From: Planctomycetota bacterium
GTDB taxonomy: Bacteria; Planctomycetota; UBA1135
DNA length: 5,304 bases
Assembly (NCBI GenBank): GCA_002400895.1
Contig: NVRO01000070.1
Span: 1-5,304 of the forward strand
Direction of reading: 5' to 3'
Shown here: piece after piece, positions 1 to 5,304 of the stretch
Position numbering within the stretch: position 1 is the stretch's first letter
How the letters are laid out: the number at the start of each line of letters is the position of its first letter
Position numbers and translations under genes: made by a program
Notes under the pieces: generated by a model
Database searches by the model: none
What the model was told of the DNA's origin: nothing
What the model saw: the letters and a program-made list of their open reading frames with translations, nothing else

Positions 1-798
1 CAACGCTTCGCTGGCCGCCTCGCACGACAGGCGGTGGGAGATTTCTACCCTGGCCCACGGCTGATGCCGCACGCAGTTTTGCATGCCATGGATCCGCTAT
101 TGGTCTTTGCGTTCTCGACCGTCCCACAAGGTGGAGACGAGCTGGCGGAATCGACCGAAGCGATGTTGCGCGGTCGCCCGGACGGACCAATAATGCTGGC
201 GCTATGGGGAAGTGTTCGCACCGGTGAAATACCACACCAGGATTTGCGCGAACTATTGGACCTGATGCAATGCTCTTGGCCGGATTGCCCGAAAAACCGT
301 GGGGAACTATTGGCCTGGCTGATGCCACGGGCCTCCGCTATCGGTCGTTGCCTGCTTTCGATTTCGGGTCACCGCAGTGATGATGCCATCGCCCCCGCGG
401 AACGACTCGGAGTTGGACTTGCCTTGACTTGGGCGCTGGCCAGATTGCCCGCATTCGTGCGTGCCGGACGGTTCCCCTTCCCCCTTTCCGACCTTGAGAA
501 ATGCGGGTTGTCCATAGAAGAGCTTCAACAGGGAGTACGCACCCCAGCGATTGACCGTTTTCTCGCTACCGAAGCACGCTGGGCCAACGAAATGCTTGAC
601 CAAGGTCTTGGACTCAACCGACATCTGGGTGCACGCCTACGCCGTGGATTGCGTGCCGCAGTGGTGCGGGCCCGGCGTATTCTGGACCAGGTAGATGACC
701 CGCGTAACGACATCTTCCGCCGCCCGCCCCGACTTGCCTGGCTTACCCGCTGGTACTGCGCCTGGCGGGGCTTAATAGGCGTGAAACCACGACCATAA
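1..798 (+). CDS. Squalene/phytoene synthase family protein, 5' partial, active-site aspartates apparently lost
   Basis: Family members join two prenyl diphosphates head to head, giving squalene or hydroxysqualene (HpnC/HpnD) or phytoene (CrtB). The frame is open to the window edge. A GTG at 34 could be a start, but the residues before it (RFAGRLARQA, then VGDFYPGPRLMP) resemble the first helix and FYxxxxLLP block of HpnD-like proteins, so I treat the gene as truncated by the window. Residues below count the GTG as 1. Residues 89-108 (RGELLAWLMPRASAIGRCLL) match the family helix with ELLxYCxxSAxPVGRLLL. GRFPFPLSDLEKCGLSIEEL (145-164) matches GRIYLPxEDLxxFGxxxEDI. The C-terminus has the usual ILDQVDD...DIFRRPPRL block. 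The second DxxxD motif before GRxYLP is replaced: R and F stand where the two Asp belong (about 424-483). The first DDxxD region reads PQGGDELAES (124-153), altered or shifted. So the family call is fairly sure and catalytic activity is doubtful. The next gene starts 19 bases downstream, suggesting an operon. Confidence 0.72.
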   Translation, partial: QRFAGRLARQAVGDFYPGPRLMPHAVLHAMDPLLVFAFSTVPQGGDELAESTEAMLRGRPDGPIMLALWGSVRTGEIPHQDLRELLDLMQCSWPDCPKNRGELLAWLMPRASAIGRCLLSISGHRSDDAIAPAERLGVGLALTWALARLPAFVRAGRFPFPLSDLEKCGLSIEELQQGVRTPAIDRFLATEARWANEMLDQGLGLNRHLGARLRRGLRAAVVRARRILDQVDDPRNDIFRRPPRLAWLTRWYCAWRGLIGVKPRP

Positions 799-817
799 AT
801 CCTGTATTCTCAAGAAG

Positions 818-1705
818 ATGCCGCCTCTTCTTCGCGCCCTCCGCCCCCGCCAGTGGTCAAAGAACTTGGTGGTGTTCATCGGGCTGGCCTTCAGCGGACA
901 TGCAAGTGACACCTCGTTATTAATTAAGGCAGCGATCGTCTTCGCGTGCTTTTCGATGGCTGCGTCAGCAATCTATTTGCTGAATGACCTGATGGACTGC
1001 GAGCGGGATCGTGCCCACCCGCTCAAGAGACATCGGATGATTGCCTCCGGCGCGGTTTCTTCCACCGCTGCGCTTACCGCCTCCGCCGTGCTTGCAAGCG
1101 CCGCGTTGCTGGTCACCTGGACGGTTCTGCCCGCCATCATGCCGGCGATATCCGGCTACATCGTCCTGCAAATTCTTTACAGTGTGCGGCTAAAACATGT
1201 GGTGATACTGGACGTGTTTTGTATCGCCACCGGCTTCCTCCTGCGAGTACTGGCCGGGGTCTGGGCGATCGGGGTTCCGCTGTCACCATGGCTGGTTGTC
1301 TGCTCGGTTGAAATCGCGCTTTTCCTGGCCTTGTGCAAACGGCGTGCAGAGTTGTTTGCTCTCGGAGAAAACACCTCCACCCGTCCCGCCCTTGGCAAGT
1401 ATGCCGGCTCCGGTCTCGACCTGATGATTGCCGTGGTGTCGTCATCCTGCGTGGTGACTTATGCGCTTTACACTCTGTTGCCGAGCACTCTCCTGCAACT
1501 TGACGTGGTCATGGATTCGCGCGCCGGTCAACCCGGAATGGTGTGGACTCTGCCTTTCGTGCTGTACGGAATGTTGCGCTATCTCCATCTAGTTTATCGC
1601 CAGGATCTGGGGCAAAACCCCAACCGCCTCTTGTTTACCGATTTCCCCTTACTAGTGTCTATCCTCGGATATCTTGTAGTAGTAACAAAAGTTGTTTACC
1701 TGTGA
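818..1705 (+). CDS. UbiA-family prenyltransferase, decaprenyl-phosphate phosphoribosyltransferase type
   Basis: This is an integral inner-membrane enzyme of the UbiA superfamily. The closest pattern is the subgroup that moves 5-phosphoribose from PRPP onto a polyprenyl phosphate, as in mycobacterial Rv3806c. The 295 residues match the usual length and hold about eight to nine hydrophobic segments. Subgroup marks in order: RPRQWSKNLVVF (9-20); the first Asp motif NDLMDCERDRAHPLKRHRMIASG with N56, D57, D60 and D64 in NDxxDxxxD; YSVRLK (121-126) then D132 for the second site; LLRVLAG (141-147); CKRRAEL (173-179); KYAGSGLDLM (194-203); and the C-terminal MLRYLHLVYR...GQNP...LLFTDFPLL block (252-279). 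All catalytic positions look intact. ATG 818 is the only usable start, because the frame has a stop at 782-784 and no other start codon between. It has no clear Shine-Dalgarno, only AAGAAG directly before ATG, so it may depend on translation of the upstream gene. Polyprenol and sugar substrates are inferred from the subgroup, not shown. Confidence 0.88.
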   Translation: MPPLLRALRPRQWSKNLVVFIGLAFSGHASDTSLLIKAAIVFACFSMAASAIYLLNDLMDCERDRAHPLKRHRMIASGAVSSTAALTASAVLASAALLVTWTVLPAIMPAISGYIVLQILYSVRLKHVVILDVFCIATGFLLRVLAGVWAIGVPLSPWLVVCSVEIALFLALCKRRAELFALGENTSTRPALGKYAGSGLDLMIAVVSSSCVVTYALYTLLPSTLLQLDVVMDSRAGQPGMVWTLPFVLYGMLRYLHLVYRQDLGQNPNRLLFTDFPLLVSILGYLVVVTKVVYL

Positions 1706-1741
1706 CTCAGCGCTAGCGCGAACTCAAGAGGGTTGAAAACA

Positions 1742-1765
1742 ATGAGTAAGCCCGCAGTTCGATGA
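1742..1765 (+). promoter_or_regulatory. Possible seven-codon leader minicistron (MSKPAVR) overlapping the epimerase start
   Basis: An ATG at 1742 follows a good Shine-Dalgarno, AAGAGGG at 1726-1732, with about 9 bases between. It reads M-S-K-P-A-V-R and stops at TGA 1763-1765, overlapping the epimerase ATG (1762) as ATGA. The epimerase has no Shine-Dalgarno of its own at normal distance. Its frame has a TAA at 1747-1749, so it cannot start further upstream. The arrangement fits translational coupling through a minicistron. So short a frame can arise by chance, and conservation is unknown. Confidence 0.4.
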
Positions 1766-2796
1766 AGGTAGTCATAACCGGTGGAGCCGGATTTTTCGGC
1801 TTTCACCTGGCGCGCGCCCTTGCCGGGGACGAACTGGTGCTTTATGACCTGGCAGCAATCCCCGACTCGGAACTGCCACCAGACTCATCCGCGGTGGAGC
1901 GAGTGCAAGCTGATGTCCGTGACCGTGGAGCGCTGCGCACGGCTCTGGCCGACGCCGAGCTGGTGGTTCACGCTGCTGCCGCCCTGCCGTTATGGAAAGC
2001 GGACGAAATACGTTCGGTCAATCTCGAAGGTACCAGGTCGGTACTCGAAGTTGCCGCCGAATGCAAAGTGCCACGGGTTGTTCACATTTCTTCAACCGCG
2101 GTCTACGGTATCCCCGACCACCATCCCCTGTTCGAAGATGATGACCTGCACGGAGTCGGACCATACGGAGAAAGTAAAGTCGCCGCCGAACAACTGTGCG
2201 CCTCGGCCCGCGACAATGGAATGTGGGTCACGGTGTTGCGGCCAAAGACCTTTATCGGCCCGGAGCGCCTGGGTGTTTTTCAAATCCTCTTCGACTGGGT
2301 GCGCGAGGGTCGACGTATCCCGGTGATCGGCTCCGGTCGCAACCGCTACCAATTGCTTGATGTCGCCGATGTCACCACCGCGGTAAAGCTGGTGGCAAGT
2401 GCCCCTGGAGATGACTGCAACCGAGCATTCAACCTCGGTGCCAGCGAGTTCGAGAGTGTCGCCAGCGATCTCGAAGCTCTGTTTGCCCACGCCAAGTCCC
2501 CAAGTCGCATTCTGACCACCCCCGCGATGCTCGCCAAGGGCACCCTGGCGGCGCTGGAGTTCGTCAATCTTTCCCCACTTTATAAATGGGTATGGGGAAC
2601 AGCCGACCAGAATTCCTGGGTTGATTGCAGCGCGATTCATAAACTCGGTTGGCGACCACAATACTCGAACGCACAAACCTTGATTCGCACCTACGACTGG
2701 TATCTGGCCAACTTCGAATCAATGGCGGCAGCCGGCATCGGGCACCGCGTTCCCTGGAGCGAAGGCGCGCTCGCGTTACTGCGGCGGTTCATGTAG
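1762..2796 (+). CDS. NAD-dependent epimerase/dehydratase, extended SDR family
   Basis: This 344-residue protein belongs to the extended short-chain dehydrogenases, which epimerise, dehydrate or oxidise nucleotide-sugars and also include 3-beta-hydroxysteroid-dehydrogenase-like members. It begins at the first Rossmann strand: KVVITGGAGFFG with G7, G10 and G13 in GxxGxxG. D29 at the end of strand 2 (LVLYDL) favours NAD over NADP. Further marks are D51 (QADVRD), VVHAAA (68-73), N87 (SVNLEGT), HISSTAVYG (108-116) carrying the catalytic Ser/Thr, and YGESK (Y135, K139) as the YxxxK pair. LRPKTFIGPE (159-168) is the substrate-side block and YQLLDVADV (196-204) a conserved late motif. The C-terminal end (GIGHRVPWSEGALALLRRF) has no motif I can assign. 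No signal peptide or membrane anchor is clear, so it is probably cytosolic. It follows the UbiA gene by 56 bases, so its substrate may be the UbiA product or its sugar donor. Mycobacterial DprE2, the SDR that acts after Rv3806c, is only a loose analogy. The exact substrate cannot be read from the sequence. Confidence 0.85.
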   Translation: MKVVITGGAGFFGFHLARALAGDELVLYDLAAIPDSELPPDSSAVERVQADVRDRGALRTALADAELVVHAAAALPLWKADEIRSVNLEGTRSVLEVAAECKVPRVVHISSTAVYGIPDHHPLFEDDDLHGVGPYGESKVAAEQLCASARDNGMWVTVLRPKTFIGPERLGVFQILFDWVREGRRIPVIGSGRNRYQLLDVADVTTAVKLVASAPGDDCNRAFNLGASEFESVASDLEALFAHAKSPSRILTTPAMLAKGTLAALEFVNLSPLYKWVWGTADQNSWVDCSAIHKLGWRPQYSNAQTLIRTYDWYLANFESMAAAGIGHRVPWSEGALALLRRFM

Positions 2797-2825
2797 GCCG
2801 AGGTGTCGGAAGCAAACGCCGACTA

Positions 2826-3362
2826 CTACTTGTCTCGCGGCAAGCGACGGGTAAACGCAAGGTTGTCAACCCGCCAGATGTCATCGCGGTCAGCTCCCTT
2901 TGGCACACCCCTGGACATCCGACGGTCGCCGGTGTCAGGGCGTATTTTCAAACTGGTGGTACGCATCCGCATGGTCCGCTTTTGTGATTCGACGTTGAAC
3001 ATGAAGCCCGCCAATGCCTGACGCGACATCGTTTCCTTGCCCTTCTCAAATTCAACTACGAAGTTGTGATCGGTGTAGTTGTTCTTGCGGCTTTCCTTCT
3101 CGGGGGCATTGACCTGACCGATATGAACGCGCCCGGCCTGTTCATTCAAGTAACCAAGAATGAATTCCTGGGCATCTCCCAAAATCACTTGCTTACGACG
3201 GTCGCGCAAATCATCGACCATGTTGCGAATGTCCTTGTAGGTGTTCTTGTGGCGAGACAAGCCACTCTCATAATCGGAATGTTGTCTCTGCATCATCCAG
3301 CTGAATCCACCACTTGAGAGGGTCATGAACACCAACAGCATCAAGGTTGACTTGTTGCTCAT
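2826..3362 (-). CDS. gspM: GspM/PilO-like inner-membrane assembly protein of a type II secretion or type IV pilus system
   Basis: This is a 178-residue bitopic protein. It has a very short cytoplasmic N-terminus (MSNKS), one membrane helix at about 6-23 (LMLLVFMTLSSGG), a charged coiled-coil stretch at about 27-60 (SRHKNTYKDIRNMVDDLRDR), then a small periplasmic alpha/beta domain. In that domain HNFVVEFEKG, SRQALAGFMFNVESQ (113-127), MRTTSLKIRP and the final WRVDNLAFTRRL (163-174) recall the ferredoxin-like domain of PilO and GspM. These proteins pair with GspL/PilN and help hold the assembly ATPase platform together. Start choice: the frame is open upstream to an ATG at 3485, but the ATG at 3362 has a strong Shine-Dalgarno, overlaps the gspL stop as ATGA, and begins just before the membrane helix. 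Sequence similarity in this family is always low, so the call rests on topology, size and position after gspL. Nothing follows it in the operon inside the window. Confidence 0.7.
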   Translation of the reverse strand: MSNKSTLMLLVFMTLSSGGFSWMMQRQHSDYESGLSRHKNTYKDIRNMVDDLRDRRKQVILGDAQEFILGYLNEQAGRVHIGQVNAPEKESRKNNYTDHNFVVEFEKGKETMSRQALAGFMFNVESQKRTMRMRTTSLKIRPDTGDRRMSRGVPKGADRDDIWRVDNLAFTRRLPRDK

Positions 3363-5104
3363 GCTTTGGCCCTCCGCGATTTTACGGTATCGATTTTTAC
3401 TTTTATCGTGCCCGTGCCTGCACCGGGGATTGCCTCGTTCTGGTTCTTGAAACCCTGCGGAGCTTCGGCTTGGTCGATTATCCACACCTGGCGGTTGAAT
3501 GCGCCCTGCAAGGATTCAAATGCATGCAAAGCCGACAGGTTTTCACCAAAAATTGTCAGTTCCAAGGTGGCGGCAACGTGGCTGGGATGGTTGTTCTTGC
3601 GGGCATCAATGGAATTGAAATCGATTGATTCAAGCATCCACCTGCCTTCGTAAGTACCGAGCTCCGCGGACAGGACATCGGTAACCAATCGCCAGGCATT
3701 CAGGCACGAAGATGGCAGCTCAACCCCGGCTTCGCCGACCATCTCATCGAGCTTGACCTTGGCCTTGTTGACCCGACCCTTGAGTGATGAGATTCGTTGG
3801 AGATCTTCGATTGCAATGCCGCTAAATGAGGTCTTTACATGCCAACTGTCCGGCGGATCTTCCGGCAACTCCTCGTTGAGTTGCTGTACATATTGAGAGG
3901 CGCGCCCGAACAACAAGTCGGTGTCCTGCATCAATGTGCGCTTTTTCTGTAACAGCACTACCCCGTCGACCAAAAAGAAGGCAATCAGTCCGACCAGCAT
4001 CAGGGTAATTGCCCCTTCGACTTTCTCCAGGCTGCTGGCCTGGCGGAATTCCTCCTGACGGAAGTCCATCAAAGAAACCTTGATTCCTACTCCACGCAAG
4101 GCCGCGCCCAGTGCAATCGAATCTACTTCCTCGGTTCCGAGCACCAGCGGCGCAACATCCATTCCCAAACGCGCGCTCAGAGCCTGATCAATTCCGGGTA
4201 CCGCCACCCCGAGCAGATGAAGCTGGGCTACGTTGACACCACTGATGGCGGCCAAACCACGACGCACTTCGGCGCACAAGCGCCGATGGAAGGCGGACAG
4301 TGTTTCTGGCTCAACTTCTGCCATGATGGTTTCGAAATCGATATGCAGAGGAAGTTCGGGGTCGGCACCAAATAACAACGGCGGAGAACTTGTGTCATCG
4401 TCGCTCTCCTCGACCTCGATGGATTCCTCATTCAGTTCCGCTTCCGGGGTGAGTTCACCTTCCAATAATCCCCGCCCAAGTTCACGCCAGCCGAGATGGA
4501 TGGTACGCGCCGCCTTGATGCCATCGGTACCGCGCACCACCAAAAGACTGGTGAAGGAACCGACCAACAAGTAGGCGTGAGCTTCTCCTTCCGCGGCCTC
4601 GCCCATGTCGTGGGTGGAAATGGCTGCACACATGGCACCCAAATCCAACTCCAACTTTTCGGGATCGCGGCCGGCTTTTGCCGCCACCTCCAGCGAGGTC
4701 CGGATTTGGGTCTTCGGCACCGCCGCCACCATCAAGCTGGCAGTGGCGCGGTCATCGGCCAGTTCAATGTAGTCACACACGACATCGTCGACGTCGAGGT
4801 GATAGAGCTCGGACTCAACCTCGAACTTGAGGACCTGGTGAATCTTGTCGCGGTCGTTGAACGGCAGCGACAACTCTCGGAGCACGGTGTCGACCGAGGG
4901 CAATGCCAACACCACCCTTTCAACCTTGCCCACGCCCTTGAGTCCACGATTGAGCGCAGTCGCAAGGGCAGTAGCAGGGTCACCTGAGGAGGGGTCAAGC
5001 CCACCACGGCCGTGCTTTCTGATTGACCACTTCCGCGCATTGCCGTCAAGCAATGCGTAGGACCAGCCATCAGGCTGAAGGTGAATGCCAAGGGTACGAG
5101 CCAT
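3359..5104 (-). CDS. gspL: GspL-like protein: PilM-type actin-like domain, membrane helix and PilN-type periplasmic domain
   Basis: GspL anchors the secretion ATPase (GspE) to the inner membrane and binds GspM in the periplasm. Type IV pilus systems split the same function between PilM and PilN. The protein starts with the first strand of a PilM/actin-like fold (MARTLGIHLQPDGWSYALLD). VVLALPSVDTVLRELSLPF (64-82), the helix DKIHQVLKFEVESELYHL (86-103) and VVCDY (108-112) match the conserved PilM block, and LHLLGVAVPGIDQAL (295-309) plus ALGAALRGV (331-339) close the domain. One membrane helix spans about 364-385 (GAITLMLVGLIAFFLVDGVV). A periplasmic part with a helical stretch (about 388-455) and an alpha/beta region (about 465-540) follows. 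At 581 residues it is well above the roughly 400 of gammaproteobacterial GspL and close to PilM plus PilN. A very acidic segment at about 218-250 interrupts the actin-like domain. ATG 5104 lies 14 bases after the upstream stop and lacks a clear Shine-Dalgarno. Whether the machine is a type II secretion system or a pilus cannot be decided here. Confidence 0.8.
   Translation of the reverse strand: MARTLGIHLQPDGWSYALLDGNARKWSIRKHGRGGLDPSSGDPATALATALNRGLKGVGKVERVVLALPSVDTVLRELSLPFNDRDKIHQVLKFEVESELYHLDVDDVVCDYIELADDRATASLMVAAVPKTQIRTSLEVAAKAGRDPEKLELDLGAMCAAISTHDMGEAAEGEAHAYLLVGSFTSLLVVRGTDGIKAARTIHLGWRELGRGLLEGELTPEAELNEESIEVEESDDDTSSPPLLFGADPELPLHIDFETIMAEVEPETLSAFHRRLCAEVRRGLAAISGVNVAQLHLLGVAVPGIDQALSARLGMDVAPLVLGTEEVDSIALGAALRGVGIKVSLMDFRQEEFRQASSLEKVEGAITLMLVGLIAFFLVDGVVLLQKKRTLMQDTDLLFGRASQYVQQLNEELPEDPPDSWHVKTSFSGIAIEDLQRISSLKGRVNKAKVKLDEMVGEAGVELPSSCLNAWRLVTDVLSAELGTYEGRWMLESIDFNSIDARKNNHPSHVAATLELTIFGENLSALHAFESLQGAFNRQVWIIDQAEAPQGFKNQNEAIPGAGTGTIKVKIDTVKSRRAKA
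3370..3375 (-). promoter_or_regulatory. Strong ribosome binding site for gspM inside the end of gspL
   Basis: The minus strand reads GGAGGG seven bases before the gspM ATG (3362-3360). This decides the start of gspM. The site lies within the last codons of gspL, whose TGA overlaps the gspM ATG as ATGA, so the two proteins are probably made by coupled translation. It is the only strong Shine-Dalgarno among the full-length genes of this window. Confidence 0.8.
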
Positions 5105-5118
5105 CGTCGGGTATCAGA

Positions 5119-5304
5119 TTAGCGAGGTGCCGCCTCGGAAGGAAATGAAGCGTCGGCATAATCGCCCGCGACCATGGCAATAATCCGGGTGCGCTGTTTG
5201 GGAGTGAGGACGCGGTCACGAATCAACCCCTCGAAGCGCTCATCCAAATCGACAAGTTGCGGTTCCACCTCATTTCTCTGAGCGGCAAACAACTTGTTAC
5301 GTTC
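5119..5304 (-). CDS. C-terminal part of an unrecognised protein upstream of gspL
   Basis: The minus strand is open from the window edge to TAA at 5121-5119, giving the last 61 residues of a protein whose beginning lies outside. The piece starts ERNKLFAAQRNEVEPQ, is rich in Leu, Glu, Arg and Asp, and is predicted helical, apart from a loose end (SFPSEAAPR). It contains VLTPKQRTRI, faintly like the LTxxQ repeats of Spy/CpxP-type periplasmic proteins; that resemblance alone is not enough to name it. In type II secretion operons gspK usually precedes gspL, but I see none of the GspK landmarks (such as the INVNTA block), which could lie in the unseen part. The 14-base spacing and shared strand make it an operon partner of gspL. 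The reality of the gene is fairly sure from position and spacing; its function is unknown. Confidence 0.6.
   Translation of the reverse strand, partial: ERNKLFAAQRNEVEPQLVDLDERFEGLIRDRVLTPKQRTRIIAMVAGDYADASFPSEAAPR

Noticed and set aside
34..36. GTG as the true start of the synthase-like gene.
   Set aside because: Possible, but the codons before it continue in frame and resemble the first helix of HpnD-type proteins. No clear ribosome binding site precedes the GTG.
2..64. Frame-2 reading (ending LAHG, then TGA at 62-64) as the tail of an upstream gene overlapping the synthase start.
   Set aside because: Only 20 residues are visible, with no recognisable family, and frame 1 shows better family resemblance in the same bases.
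1710..1719. Perfect palindrome GCGCTAGCGC as a protein-binding operator.
   Set aside because: Only 10 bases, a single copy, no promoter elements recognised nearby, and likely by chance in GC-rich sequence. Mentioned only as context for the leader frame.
1781..2326. 181-codon plus-strand frame inside the epimerase gene.
   Set aside because: It is a shadow in another frame: Cys-, Arg- and Ser-rich with no domain, while the epimerase frame carries every SDR motif.
2092..2676. 194-codon minus-strand frame opposite the epimerase.
   Set aside because: No recognisable domain, and it lies fully antisense to a well supported enzyme gene.
2798..2809. Small hairpin (CCGA, GGTG loop, TCGG) between the convergent genes as a terminator.
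   Set aside because: The stem is only four base pairs and there is no T-run on either side, so it is not a credible intrinsic terminator.
3363..3485. Upstream in-frame extension of gspM to an ATG at 3485, adding 41 residues.
   Set aside because: It would overlap gspL by over 120 bases, puts a charged stretch before the membrane anchor, and ignores the strong Shine-Dalgarno and ATGA overlap at 3362.
4496..4987. 163-codon plus-strand frame opposite gspL.
   Set aside because: His- and Gly-rich composition typical of antisense shadows, and no family resemblance. The minus-strand frame has clear PilM/GspL motifs.

Overview
The window holds two gene groups that face each other and end 29 bases apart near position 2800. 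Both look chromosomal, with tight spacing and moderately high GC. The minus-strand genes encode inner-membrane parts of a type II secretion or type IV pilus machine, so the host is a diderm (Gram-negative) bacterium. The long PilM-PilN-like GspL, followed by a small PilO-like GspM, would fit a deltaproteobacterial or myxobacterial type lineage. That placement is a guess; nothing here fixes the taxon.

Plus strand (1-2796): three genes read left to right and probably form one operon. The first, whose 5' end lies outside the window, is a divergent member of the squalene/phytoene synthase family (HpnC/HpnD/CrtB type). It seems to have lost the aspartate-rich motifs that bind the Mg-diphosphate of the substrates. 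The second is a UbiA-superfamily membrane prenyltransferase of the decaprenyl-phosphate phosphoribosyltransferase type, with its motifs intact. The third is an NAD-dependent extended-SDR epimerase/dehydratase with a complete Rossmann motif and YxxxK catalytic pair. Together they suggest an isoprenoid-lipid or polyprenyl-phosphate-sugar pathway: UbiA would load a phosphosugar onto a polyprenyl phosphate, and the SDR would oxidise or epimerise a sugar (or isoprenoid) group. The role of the synthase-like protein is unknown. A seven-codon reading frame with its own ribosome binding site overlaps the SDR start and may couple its translation.

Minus strand (5304-2826): the C-terminal 61 residues of an unrecognised protein are followed by a 581-residue GspL-like protein (actin-like cytoplasmic domain, one membrane helix, periplasmic domain). 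Next comes a 178-residue GspM/PilO-like protein (short N-terminal membrane anchor, coiled coil, small alpha/beta domain). The gspL and gspM reading frames overlap by ATGA, with a strong ribosome binding site inside the end of gspL. The group ends with gspM; no gspN follows.

I see no tRNA, rRNA, CRISPR array, insertion sequence or convincing intrinsic terminator. Gene coverage is nearly complete and no gene-free stretch exceeds about 60 bases. The most unusual item is the synthase-like protein with missing active-site aspartates, sitting beside an apparently functional UbiA enzyme.
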